NCBI GenBank assembly: GCA_038562375.1 | Contig: JBCFAY010000013.1 | Coordinates: 31,752-95,751, forward strand | Direction: 5' to 3' | Origin: JBCFAY01 sp038562375 | GTDB taxonomy: Bacteria; Bacillota; Clostridia; Christensenellales; CAG-138 | DNA length: 64,000 nucleotides | In this document: piece by piece, positions 7,389 to 15,269 of the stretch | Layout of the letters: each line of letters begins with the position of its first letter | Position numbering within the stretch: the stretch's first letter is position 1 | Notes under the pieces: generated by a model | Told to the model about the DNA's origin: nothing | The model's input: only the letters and a program-made list of their open reading frames with translations | Database searches by the model: none | Position numbers and translations under genes: made by a program

Positions 7389-8907
7389 GCGAACCTTGGA
7401 GCAAATGCTCCTAAATGAAACCCCGGTTTTGGACGAGCAGCTCCCAAGCGTTTGCGAGAGCGCATGGCGCTTGTTCGAGGAAGGCGGCCCCGCCGCTTCC
7501 GCCGCGCTCACGCTGATGTGCCGCGCCGCGAAAAAAGCCGCCTGCAGGGACGCGATCAAAGGCCTTGCGGGAAACCATGAAGCGCTTGAGAAAGCGCTTT
7601 TCGGCGAGAGCGGGAAGATGCGCAAAAACGCCGCGCGCCTGATGGGCGCGCTCAAGCGGGAAGCGGATGACGAGGCGCTCATCCGTGCGCTAAAGAGCGA
7701 GCCGCAAAGGCTTGTCCGCCCGTCGATACTGCTTGCGTTGGGCGCGCTCAAAACGCCGCGCGCAATCGAGGCGCTCTCTGCGTATGTCGTGGAGCCGCCC
7801 GCGGACGAGACCGAGCAAAAGCATTTCAGGGAGGAGAGCGAGGCGCTCCAAAGCGCGCTCTCGAACGTCGTCAAGCTCCTTGGCCACGCGTATACCGGCC
7901 TAAAGAAAAATTATGAGCTCGAGCTTCGTACGCCGGCCGGGTTTTCGGCCACGACGGCGAAGGAGCTTGAGTCCTTTGGCTTTGCGCCCTATGCGGTAAA
8001 AGAGGACAGGCTTCGCATAAGGGCCGGCAGCCTCGAGAAGGTGTTTCTCGCGCGCGGATTTTTTGAGGCGCTTTTCCCGGTCGCGCTCGGCGTGCCCGCG
8101 CGGCCCGATATCGTGGGCGGCTATTCGGGAGATATCGTTCGGTTGATGCAGGACGCGCACGACGGGCAAGCGCCCTACGCGTACCGCATCGAGCTGCGCG
8201 GCGAGGTCGAAGACCGCGCGTCGTTCATCCGCGGGGCGGCGGGAAACATCGACGGGAAGCTTCTCTTGAACGCTCCGTCCCAATATGAGATGGAGGTACG
8301 GCTGGAGCTTAAAAACGCGGTCATGGACGTGTTCGTCAAGCTTTTTACGCGCGAGGATACGCGTTTTTCCTACCGAGCGCAATCGCTGCCCGCGAGCATC
8401 CATCCGGCGACGGCCGCAGCGATGCTGCGCTTTGCGGGAGATCTTTTAAAGCCCGGCGCGCGCGTGCTCGATCCCTGCTGCGGGAGCGGCACGATGTTGT
8501 TTGAAAGGGAGCTGCTGCTGCCCGCGTCGGCGCTTACGGGCGTCGATATCGCGCACCGCGCGATCGAGATTTCCCGGCAGAATGCGAAGGGAATCGAAAG
8601 CCGCGCGCGCTTTATCGTCAACGACTGCCTCCGCTTTGAGGCGAACCGCGCCTATGACGAGGTAATCTCGAATTTGCCTTTTGGAAACCGCGTCGGTTCG
8701 CACGGCTCGAACGAGAAGCTCTACGCGGGCATCGTCAAGAAGCTCCCGTCGTGGCTCGCGCCGGGCGGCGTCGCGCTCCTTTATACGATGGAGCACCGCC
8801 TTTTGGAGCGGCTTTTAAAGGAAGCCCCGGAGCTCGCGCTCATAAAAAAAGCCCGCGCCGAGGCGGGCGGGCTTCATCCGTATCTGTTCTTAATCCACAG
8901 GCGTTAG
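7381..8907 (+). CDS. HEAT-repeat protein fused to a class I SAM-dependent (RNA) methyltransferase
   Basis: 508 residues. Residues about 1-170 are alanine/leucine-rich alpha-helical repeats of HEAT type (for example the stretch around VRPSILLALGALKTPRAIEAL). The middle resembles a THUMP-like region, and from about 350 there is a Rossmann methyltransferase: motif I VLDPCCGSGTMLFE, acidic loop GVDIAHRAIEISRQNA and catalytic SNLPFG (the N-P-P-F type of motif IV). This places it near the RlmL/Trm11-like UPF0020 group that makes N2-methylguanosine or similar marks in RNA; the exact target is not deducible. The ATG overlaps the murG stop (translational coupling). Its 3' end overlaps the convergent sortase gene by 18 bp and contains that gene's terminator. 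Confidence 0.8.
   Translation: MNKRTLEQMLLNETPVLDEQLPSVCESAWRLFEEGGPAASAALTLMCRAAKKAACRDAIKGLAGNHEALEKALFGESGKMRKNAARLMGALKREADDEALIRALKSEPQRLVRPSILLALGALKTPRAIEALSAYVVEPPADETEQKHFREESEALQSALSNVVKLLGHAYTGLKKNYELELRTPAGFSATTAKELESFGFAPYAVKEDRLRIRAGSLEKVFLARGFFEALFPVALGVPARPDIVGGYSGDIVRLMQDAHDGQAPYAYRIELRGEVEDRASFIRGAAGNIDGKLLLNAPSQYEMEVRLELKNAVMDVFVKLFTREDTRFSYRAQSLPASIHPATAAAMLRFAGDLLKPGARVLDPCCGSGTMLFERELLLPASALTGVDIAHRAIEISRQNAKGIESRARFIVNDCLRFEANRAYDEVISNLPFGNRVGSHGSNEKLYAGIVKKLPSWLAPGGVALLYTMEHRLLERLLKEAPELALIKKARAEAGGLHPYLFLIHRR
8844..8874 (-). terminator. Intrinsic terminator of the sortase operon, inside the convergent coding sequence
   Basis: On the minus strand, AGCCCGC and GCGGGCT (7 bp) close a GC-rich loop and are followed by a run of Ts. 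It sits inside the last codons of the methyltransferase gene, just past the sortase stop. Confidence 0.75.
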
Positions 8908-9672
8908 AGCATCCGGTTCGATCAGCTCGACGTCGTCGTTTTCATCGCCTTCATACACCGCGTTCGGATCGAAATTCTCGATATCCTCCGCGAGCTTGCA
9001 GACAACCACGCAGCGGTTGACCGACGTGCCGAGCTCGTGGCTGAATTCGCCGTTGCAGGTGATGAGCGTTACGCGGCGTTCGCCCTTCCTTGACATGACC
9101 TCGTCGGGAATGCCGTCGAGCGGATAGATATCGATGCTCACGACATAGAACGTACGCGTGGAACCGTCCTCATGCTCCGTGATCACCGGATCGCCGATCT
9201 TCATGTCCGGCAGTATGGAGAACAGGCCGAGCTTGCCCTTCCAGCGCACGTGACCGTTGATCAGGGCGTTGCCGTCGTCCCCGGGCGCGGGCCCGGGCGA
9301 ATACCACGCCGCGATGTTATACGCGCCGATCGTGCCCATATGCCCGTCCTTATCGCGTCCGACCGGCTTGACCTCCATATCGATCGACTGATTGGGGAAG
9401 TACATGTGCACCGGCGCGAGCTTGACGTACGGCGTGGGCGACGGCGTCGGCTCGGGAGTGGCGCTTGGCGAGGGCGTGCTGGTCGGCCGGAGCGTGGGCG
9501 TCGGCATGATGCTGATGGGCGGCGTTTGATACGGCCCCGTCTGGAGCGTGTTCTCGCTGATGTAGGTAAAAAGGAAATATAAAAACGCCGCAATCGAGAG
9601 CACCAGCATCACAAGCGAGGCGATCCGGTATACGTTGCGGCGTTTCTTGCGTTTGGTATTCTTGCTGTTCAT
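8890..9672 (-). CDS. Sortase family protein, single N-terminal anchor
   Basis: 260 residues. Membrane anchor at about 12-36 (RIASLVMLVLSIAAFLYFLFTYI), then a long proline/serine/threonine-rich spacer (about 45-80), then a sortase beta-barrel with catalytic His in INGHVRWKGKLG, Cys in VTLITCNGEF and Arg in VNRCVVVC. Cysteine transpeptidases of this class join or anchor secreted proteins. The TC-x-G arrangement and lack of SH3 domain suggest the class D/E/F group rather than class B, but the class is not certain. ATG at 9672 (KNTKRKKRR start) is chosen over an upstream in-frame ATG that would overlap the LiaF-like gene. Transcribed with the LiaF-like gene 19 bp upstream. Confidence 0.85.
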   Translation of the reverse strand: MNSKNTKRKKRRNVYRIASLVMLVLSIAAFLYFLFTYISENTLQTGPYQTPPISIMPTPTLRPTSTPSPSATPEPTPSPTPYVKLAPVHMYFPNQSIDMEVKPVGRDKDGHMGTIGAYNIAAWYSPGPAPGDDGNALINGHVRWKGKLGLFSILPDMKIGDPVITEHEDGSTRTFYVVSIDIYPLDGIPDEVMSRKGERRVTLITCNGEFSHELGTSVNRCVVVCKLAEDIENFDPNAVYEGDENDDVELIEPDALTPVD

Positions 9673-9691
9673 CCGATCCTCCCGGAGAGTA

Positions 9692-10402
9692 TTATCCGGT
9701 GACCACGCGGTTGGGATAGCGGATCTCAAGCCCGCCGAAGATCACCAGACCGCTCAAGTCGATGACGCTCTGCGCGTTCACGTCGGGAATCCCTTTGATG
9801 TCTATCCCGCCGAAGGCGCAGGTCAGGCCGTTGCGCGTCACGCGCGCGCCGCGCGGCACATAGAGCGTGCAGCCGCCGAAAACGACGTTGACCGAGACCG
9901 GGCAGAGCGGCTCGGTGCTCTCAAACCCCGTGAGATCGAGGTTTGATCCGCCGAAGATGTTGACGATCCTCGCGCCGGAGAAGCGCGAGCCCGTGATGAT
10001 GCGCTCATCCCCGCCGAATATCGCGGTGCTGTCGACGAAGCCTTCGGAGTTCACCGATGCTTGGGCGCTCGATCTGGCTGCGGCGATGTGGGGCGACGGG
10101 ATAAAGATCGCGATGCCCACGAGGATGAGCGCTACCGGGAAGAATACGCCGGCGGGCAGCGGCTCGATCGTCTCGAGGTTCACCAACAGGAAGTAAAGCC
10201 CCGCGAGCGCGATGATCAGGCTCCAGAGGTTCACCCTTTTTGCGGAAAGCATATTGGATAAAGCGATGCCCAATATGGCGGCCGGCCAAACGAGGCTCCA
10301 GATCGATATGCCTTCGGGCAGGAACTCGAGCCCCAAAGCGTTGAGAAGCAGGGCAAGGCCTATAAGAATCACGACAAGACCGAAGGCGTTGAAGCGTTTC
10401 AT
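9692..10402 (-). CDS. LiaF-like membrane protein (DUF5668 plus LiaF C-terminal domain)
   Basis: 236 residues. About four short hydrophobic helices (residues 7-28, 34-50, 58-76, 84-103) form a DUF5668-like membrane part. The rest is a beta-rich domain with repeated GG turns (IFGGDERIITG, NIFGGSNLDLTG, AFGGIDIKGIPDVNA, VIFGGLEIRYP) typical of the LiaF/'cell wall-active antibiotics response' family. LiaF restrains the LiaRS envelope-stress system in Bacillus. No two-component pair is present here, so the role is only inferred as envelope-related. It probably forms an operon with the downstream sortase. Confidence 0.8.
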   Translation of the reverse strand: MKRFNAFGLVVILIGLALLLNALGLEFLPEGISIWSLVWPAAILGIALSNMLSAKRVNLWSLIIALAGLYFLLVNLETIEPLPAGVFFPVALILVGIAIFIPSPHIAAARSSAQASVNSEGFVDSTAIFGGDERIITGSRFSGARIVNIFGGSNLDLTGFESTEPLCPVSVNVVFGGCTLYVPRGARVTRNGLTCAFGGIDIKGIPDVNAQSVIDLSGLVIFGGLEIRYPNRVVTG

Positions 10403-10548
10403 CCGTGTATCCGTCCTTTAGCGCAACGTCGCGCATATTTGCGATGATTATATCATTTTTCACCAGAGTTGGCAATCTTGTGTATCGGCCGCGGCGCGCG
10501 CAGGATGGGCGAAACGGACGCTCCGCCGCCCGTTCCCAGCCGTTTTGA

Positions 10549-10578
10549 TTGACAAAAGAGCCTGTGATACGGTACAAT
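10549..10578 (+). promoter_or_regulatory. Promoter of the cysE T-box transcript
   Basis: Consensus TTGACA (10549-10554), 18-bp spacer, TACAAT (10573-10578). It drives the T-box leader that follows. Confidence 0.8.
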
Positions 10579-10584
10579 ACAACA

Positions 10585-10918
10585 CGATATCAGAATTGTG
10601 AAACAGCGCATAAAATGATGCTAACACATTCTTCATACTGAAAAAGGCACACGGGGAAAGAGTATCCCGCGTATCCTCCGGGAAAGAGAAGGGCGGCCGT
10701 CGGGCTGGAAGCCGCCTTGCCGGAACAGCGGGAGAAGTGCGTCTCCGGCCCGCGGTTTATTCCGCGGATGCCCCACGCGGGAAATAGCGTGGCGCGGCCC
10801 CGGGCGTTGGAACGGGGAAGGGTATGATTTCATGCCCCGGAAGTGGAGGCCGAGGCCTCAAGTAGAGTGGAACCGCGAGCAAATTCGTCTCTAAAGGACA
10901 GACGGATTTGTTTTTTTA
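10585..10918 (+). promoter_or_regulatory. T-box leader (probably tRNA-Cys specific)
   Basis: The T-box core TGGAACCGCG (10868-10877, inside AGAGTGGAACCGCG) can pair with the NCCA end of uncharged tRNA. It is followed by the terminator hairpin CAAATTCGTCT (10880-10890) with AGACGGATTTG (10900-10910) and seven Ts. The long Stem I region carries AG-rich loops (GGAAAGAGTA, GGGAAAGAGA). A TGC at 10738-10740 within GAGAAGTGCGTCTC lies where a cysteine specifier codon would be expected. Low charging of tRNA-Cys would let the antiterminator form and switch on cysE, and perhaps cysS. The specifier position is inferred by eye; the T-box identity is secure. Confidence 0.93.
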
Positions 10919-10948
10919 TTCCGGTGTAAAAACGCATAGGCAGGTAAT

Positions 10949-11731
10949 ATGTTTAAGACATTTCGAAGCGACATACGCTGCATCCTCGAGCGCGACCCCG
11001 CCGCGCGCAACGCGCTGGAGGTTTTTCTGTGCTATCCGGGCTTTCACGCGGTGCGGTGGCATCGCGTCGCGCATTTTTTGCACCGGCACGGCTTCAAGCT
11101 GCTTGCGCGGATGATCTCGCAGATCTCGCGCTTCTTTACGGGCATCGAGATCCATCCGGGAGCGACGATCGGGCAGAGATTGTTCATCGACCACGGCATG
11201 GGCGTGGTGATCGGCGAGACCACTATCATCGGCGACGACGTGACGATCTATCAGGGCGTGACGCTCGGCGGCACCGGCAAGGAGGTCGGCAAGCGCCATC
11301 CGACGATCGGCAACCGCGTGATGATCTCGAGCGGCGCGAAGGTCTTGGGGCCGTTCCATGTCGGCGACGGTGCGAAGGTGGGCGCGGGCGCGGTGGTGCT
11401 CCGCGAGGTCCCGCCCTGCGCGACTATCGTGGGCGTGCCCGGCCGCGTGGTCAAGGTCGCCCAATGCCTGCACGAGCAGGACGGCGAGCCCCTGTGCGTC
11501 AAGCGGGGCGCCGAATGCCCCGATCAGGAGACCTGCCCCGTGCTCAGGGACGATCCGTATGAGCTGTGCACGATACAGGGAGAAGCCCCTTCCGCCGAAG
11601 GGAACGGCGTCAACCTCGACCAGGTGGATATGCCCGACCCCGTCGGCGTGCAGCTTTCGCTCCTTCGGGCGCGGCTCGACCATCTCGAGGCGAAGCTTGA
11701 ACGGCTTCAGGGCGGCCGCGATCCGGAATAA
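10949..11731 (+). CDS. cysE: Serine O-acetyltransferase
   Basis: Acetylates serine with acetyl-CoA, the first step of cysteine synthesis. The N-terminal helical domain (about 1-65) precedes the left-handed beta-helix of hexapeptide repeats (IHPGATIGQRLFIDHGMGVVIGETTIIGDDVTIYQGVTLGG), with catalytic Asp/His in FIDHGMG. At 260 residues it carries about 75 residues after the catalytic domain, with cysteines spaced in CLHEQDGEPLCVKRGAECPDQ and then CP, and a predicted coiled coil at the end. That tail is longer than in short Bacillus CysE. Expression is under the T-box just upstream. Confidence 0.95.
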   Translation: MFKTFRSDIRCILERDPAARNALEVFLCYPGFHAVRWHRVAHFLHRHGFKLLARMISQISRFFTGIEIHPGATIGQRLFIDHGMGVVIGETTIIGDDVTIYQGVTLGGTGKEVGKRHPTIGNRVMISSGAKVLGPFHVGDGAKVGAGAVVLREVPPCATIVGVPGRVVKVAQCLHEQDGEPLCVKRGAECPDQETCPVLRDDPYELCTIQGEAPSAEGNGVNLDQVDMPDPVGVQLSLLRARLDHLEAKLERLQGGRDPE

Positions 11732-11753
11732 CGGTATAAGCGGAGGATCAAAC

Positions 11754-11778
11754 GCGGTTTTGCGCAAAACCCGCTTTT
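11754..11778 (+). terminator. Possible terminator or attenuator between cysE and cysS
   Basis: GCGGTTTT-GCGC-AAAACCCGC with one bulge, followed by TTTT. The stem is short, so it may only partly reduce readthrough into cysS. Confidence 0.45.
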
Positions 11779-11857
11779 GGGCCGTTTAACCGCGCGCGCA
11801 AAGGCGGATACTCATCCTATATGATTTTAGAAACATTTTGCCGCACGGAGGATAGGG

Positions 11858-13252
11858 ATGCAGATTTACAATACCATGACTCGAACCAAGGAGGAGCTCG
11901 TTCCTCAGACGCCCGGCAGGATTGCCATGTACGCGTGCGGACCGACGGTGTATAATTTCTTCCACATCGGCAACGCGCGGCCGTTCATCGTGTTCGATAC
12001 GATGCGCCGGTACCTCGAATACATCGGCTACCGGGTGACGTATGTGCAGAACTTCACGGACATCGACGATAAGATGATCCGCCGCGCCAACGAGGAGGGC
12101 GTAACCGTTCAGGAACTGGCCGATCGCTTTATCGCCGAGTATTATAAGGACGCGGACGCTCTGGGCGTGCGCCGGGCGACGGTCAATCCGCGCGCGACGG
12201 AGCATATCGGCGAAATCATCGAAATCGTCCGGACGCTCGTGGAAAAAGGGCACGCGTATCCGACGCGGAGCGGGGACGTTTATTTTTCCGTAAGAAGCTT
12301 CCCGGGCTACGGCAAGCTTTCGGGGCAGCCCGTGGAGGCGCTCGAGAGCGGAGCGCGCATCGACCCGTCCGAGGAGAAGCGCGATCCGCTGGATTTCGCG
12401 CTCTGGAAGGCTGAAAAGCCCGGCGAGCCGAGCTGGGATTCGCCGTGGGGCAAGGGCAGGCCGGGCTGGCATATCGAATGCTCGGCCATGAGCATGAGCC
12501 TTTTGGGCGGGACGTTCGACATCCACGCGGGCGGGCAGGACCTCATTTTCCCGCACCACGAGAACGAGATCGCGCAGAGCGAGGCGGCGACCGGCCAACC
12601 TTTTGCGCGCTACTGGATGCACAACGGGTATATCAACATCAACAACCAGAAGATGTCCAAGAGCTTGGGCAACTTCTTCACCGTGCGCGATATCGCTGGG
12701 AAATTCGATCTCGAGGCCGTGCGCTTGTTCCTCTTGAGCGCGCAGTACCGCAACCCGATCAACTTTTCCGCGGAGCTTTTGGAGCAGGCCGCGTCGGGGC
12801 TCGAGCGCCTGAGGACCGCGCGCGAACGCCTTCTGGACGCGCTTGCGGCGGCGGGAGGGGAAACGCCGGAGGATGCCGCGTTCGCCGAACGGATCGAGGA
12901 ATTCGTGAAGGGGTTCCGCGCGGCGATGGACGACGACCTGAACACCGCGGACGCTTTGGGCGTGCTCTTCGAGTTTGCGCGGGCGCTGAACGTCTTCGTG
13001 AGCGAGCCGCGCGGCAGGACGGTTCTTGAAAGCGCGCTCAAGCGCTGGAACGAGCTGACCGACGTGCTGGGCATCTGCGTCGCCGCCAAGGAGGAGGAGC
13101 TCCCGCAGGAGGCGCTTTCCCTTCTCGAGGAGCGCGCAAAGGCGCGCGAGAGCCGTGATTGGGCGAGGGCGGACTCCATCCGCGAACAACTCCGGGAACT
13201 GGGGTTCGCGGTGGAAGATTCCAAGGCTGGCGCAAAGCTCAAGCGCATCTAA
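11858..13252 (+). CDS. cysS: Cysteinyl-tRNA synthetase
   Basis: Charges tRNA-Cys. 464 residues, class I. The N-terminal zinc-site Cys and HIGH-type motif appear in YACGPTVYNFFHIGNAR. The zinc/cysteine site continues in WHIECSAMS and HHENEIAQSE, and the KMSKS motif is QKMSKSLGNFF. The C-terminal DALR domain ends at KLKRI. It pairs functionally with cysE under what is probably a cysteine-sensing T-box transcript. RBS GGAGG precedes the ATG. Confidence 0.97.
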   Translation: MQIYNTMTRTKEELVPQTPGRIAMYACGPTVYNFFHIGNARPFIVFDTMRRYLEYIGYRVTYVQNFTDIDDKMIRRANEEGVTVQELADRFIAEYYKDADALGVRRATVNPRATEHIGEIIEIVRTLVEKGHAYPTRSGDVYFSVRSFPGYGKLSGQPVEALESGARIDPSEEKRDPLDFALWKAEKPGEPSWDSPWGKGRPGWHIECSAMSMSLLGGTFDIHAGGQDLIFPHHENEIAQSEAATGQPFARYWMHNGYININNQKMSKSLGNFFTVRDIAGKFDLEAVRLFLLSAQYRNPINFSAELLEQAASGLERLRTARERLLDALAAAGGETPEDAAFAERIEEFVKGFRAAMDDDLNTADALGVLFEFARALNVFVSEPRGRTVLESALKRWNELTDVLGICVAAKEEELPQEALSLLEERAKARESRDWARADSIREQLRELGFAVEDSKAGAKLKRI

Positions 13253-13316
13253 AAGCTTCATGCAGAGCCAAACTTTGAACAATATTTAAACATTGGTTTT
13301 AGAGCCGTCGCACCGG

Positions 13317-13346
13317 TTGTACTCCGCTGAACCGGTTTGTTATAAT
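13317..13346 (+). promoter_or_regulatory. Promoter ahead of the small membrane protein and sortase
   Basis: TTGTAC (13317-13322), 18-bp spacer, TATAAT (13341-13346). Confidence 0.7.
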
Positions 13347-13407
13347 ACGCTTGTGCACGAGGGTGCGCCAAAACGCGCCGTTCGCGCCAAAGAAAATGGA
13401 GGAATGA

Positions 13408-13806
13408 ATGGATACCTCGTTTTTGGACTTATTCCAGCTTCTCATCGGCATTTACCTGGGTTACTGCGCGTTGTTCAACAAGGGAAAGATCTATGAGAAC
13501 GCCAACGTGAAAGAGGGTAAGGAGAAAGAGTATCGCAAGGTCATGCGCGTGATGCTGCTCATCCTCAGCCCGATCATCATCGCCGTGGGCGTCCTGGGTC
13601 TATCGGGCTTCAACAAGACCTACGGCTATACGCTTTCCACCGTGCTGTGGGTGCTTTCGCTGGTCTGTTTTGGAGTTTTGATGTTCCTTACGGTGCGCTT
13701 GACGGATCGGACCAAGGCCAAGGCGCAAAGCGGCGGCAGCGGCCCGAAGAAACATCCCGGGTTTGATTTCGATGATGAGGATGAAAATCCGACCGATGGT
13801 GAATAA
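13408..13806 (+). CDS. Small membrane protein of unknown function
   Basis: 132 residues; I do not recognise a family. Hydrophobic segments lie at about 5-22, 48-66 and 76-94. A basic stretch (KEGKEKEYRK) lies between the first two, and a hydrophilic, acidic tail (FDFDDEDENPTDGE) ends the protein. ATG follows GGAGG. The gene is 50 bp upstream of an SH3-sortase gene and probably shares its promoter, which hints at an envelope role, but nothing in the sequence gives a function. Confidence 0.75.
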   Translation: MDTSFLDLFQLLIGIYLGYCALFNKGKIYENANVKEGKEKEYRKVMRVMLLILSPIIIAVGVLGLSGFNKTYGYTLSTVLWVLSLVCFGVLMFLTVRLTDRTKAKAQSGGSGPKKHPGFDFDDEDENPTDGE

Positions 13807-13856
13807 TTCAAAAGGATCCATCTCCTCACAAACGCGGGATTAGAAAGGGGTACAAC

Positions 13857-14933
13857 ATGAAACTTCGGATTGGACGCACCGTTGCGTTGCTGCTGACGCT
13901 GATGACTGTCCTGGCGTGCTTTATCGGCGCCGTGAGCGCGTCCGCGCTCGGGACGGGCCTTGCGGACATCACGCCGCCGCCCAGCAACAGCGGAACGGGA
14001 ACGGGAACGGGTTCCGGGACGACGCCTACCGTCATTTACGGGAAAATCGCCAACGTCAACTCGTACGTGAACTTCCGCTCGAAGGCGAGCAACACGGCCG
14101 CCCGGGTCAGCGGATGCGCAAAGATCAACAAGGGCGAGACCGTCGAGGTGCTTGAAACCCTCAGCGGCTGGTACAAGGTAAAATACGGCGCATACACCGG
14201 ATACGTCAGCTCGGCCTACCTGCAGCTGACCTCGGCGCCGAACAACAACTCCGGCAACTCCGGCAATTCCGGCAGCTCCGGCAATTCCGGCACCGGTACG
14301 ATCGGCAGCAGCGGCACCCAGGCGATATTGACCAGCGCCGATCAGCAGAAGGTCGCCGCGATCCCGACCGCCCTCGCGAACGCCAAATCGACCAACAGCG
14401 ACGTGCGCGGCTGGATTTACGTTCCGGGCACAAACGTCAACTACCCGGTCCTCTACGGCAAGAACTTCTTTTACGCGGACCACAATATCAATAAAAAGAG
14501 CGAAACCCGCGGTTCGATCTATACGTACACCAACGCGATGACGTCGATCACCACGATCTCCGGCCATAACTCCCGCAGCTCCGGCACCATGTTCCACGAG
14601 CTGCACAAGTGGCAGGACGCTTTGCTCAAGAACAAGAATTCCAACAGGATCTGCTACATTTCGATGGGCGGCTTCACCAAGTGGGAAGTGTTCGCGATGT
14701 ACGAGGTTCCCAAGGACGAACCCAAAACCACCGAGCGCATCAACACGCTCAACTACGACCTGACCGGCTCGCAGAAGCAGGCGTGGATCGACCATCAGAT
14801 CGCGCGTTCCCAGATTAACTTCGGTGCGTCGGTAAGCGCCGGCGAGCAGATCATCGTCCTGATGACCTGCGGCGACACCTATTACAAGGTTTCCAACGGC
14901 CGCCTCTACATCTTCCTCCGCGCGGTCGGATAA
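13857..14933 (+). CDS. Secreted SH3-domain class B sortase
   Basis: 358 residues. Signal peptide (about 1-30, LLLTLMTVLACFIGAVSASA), a Gly/Ser/Thr linker, a bacterial SH3 domain (about 60-120, NVNSYVNFRSKAS to GYVSSAYL), a second low-complexity Asn/Gly/Ser linker, then a sortase B-type domain with catalytic His in TISGHNSRSSGTMFHEL, Cys in IVLMTCGDTYY and Arg in LYIFLRAV. SrtB enzymes attach proteins to peptidoglycan or crosslink; SH3 domains often bind cell wall. It is probably free or wall-bound rather than anchored, if the signal peptide is cleaved. A second protein of the same plan follows at 15270. Confidence 0.85.
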   Translation: MKLRIGRTVALLLTLMTVLACFIGAVSASALGTGLADITPPPSNSGTGTGTGSGTTPTVIYGKIANVNSYVNFRSKASNTAARVSGCAKINKGETVEVLETLSGWYKVKYGAYTGYVSSAYLQLTSAPNNNSGNSGNSGSSGNSGTGTIGSSGTQAILTSADQQKVAAIPTALANAKSTNSDVRGWIYVPGTNVNYPVLYGKNFFYADHNINKKSETRGSIYTYTNAMTSITTISGHNSRSSGTMFHELHKWQDALLKNKNSNRICYISMGGFTKWEVFAMYEVPKDEPKTTERINTLNYDLTGSQKQAWIDHQIARSQINFGASVSAGEQIIVLMTCGDTYYKVSNGRLYIFLRAVG

Positions 14934-14980
14934 TGGCTTTCAACGTTGCCGGGCTCGGCCCGCGCAACGCTCAAAGGACG

Positions 14981-15007
14981 AGGGCGTCGGCATTGCCGGC
15001 GCCCTCG
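14981..15007 (+). terminator. Hairpin downstream of the first SH3-sortase
   Basis: GAGGGCG...CGCCCTC stem with internal CGG/CCG pairs, 48 bp past the stop. No T-run follows, so it could be mRNA 3'-end protection rather than an intrinsic terminator. Confidence 0.45.
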
Positions 15008-15015
15008 CTGATATA

Positions 15016-15101
15016 TCGAGAAAGTGGAGACCCGCTTTCTCGAGGTTCACCGCGAAAGCCGCCGCGACAGATTACGCGTTCGCGGAATCTGTCGCGGCGG
15101 C
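15016..15101 (+). repeat. Stop-codon-proximal palindromic element, copy C (short form)
   Basis: Read on the plus strand: hairpin (15016-15027 with 15032-15043, TCGAGAAAG/CTTTCTCGA), core GAGGTTCACCGCG, then a perfect 16-bp stem GCCGCCGCGACAGATT (15058-15073) with AATCTGTCGCGGCGGC (15086-15101). The third GTCATTTTGCG module of copies A and B is missing. It lies 83 bp after the sortase stop, further than in the other copies. Between 15102 and 15263 I see only a weak, widely spaced promoter-like pair before the next gene. Confidence 0.78.
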
Positions 15102-15269
15102 TGGCTATGATAAACCATACCCGAACAGGTCTGTGTACGGTGGGTTATTTGTTGCCCGCCAAAACACGGAGCGTTTTATTCAAAAATTATTAACAGGTGT
15201 ATTGTAGTAAAACTGGCAGAATCATGGTAAAATCCCAATAGAAAAGGGAACGCGGAAAGGGGTATGCAA

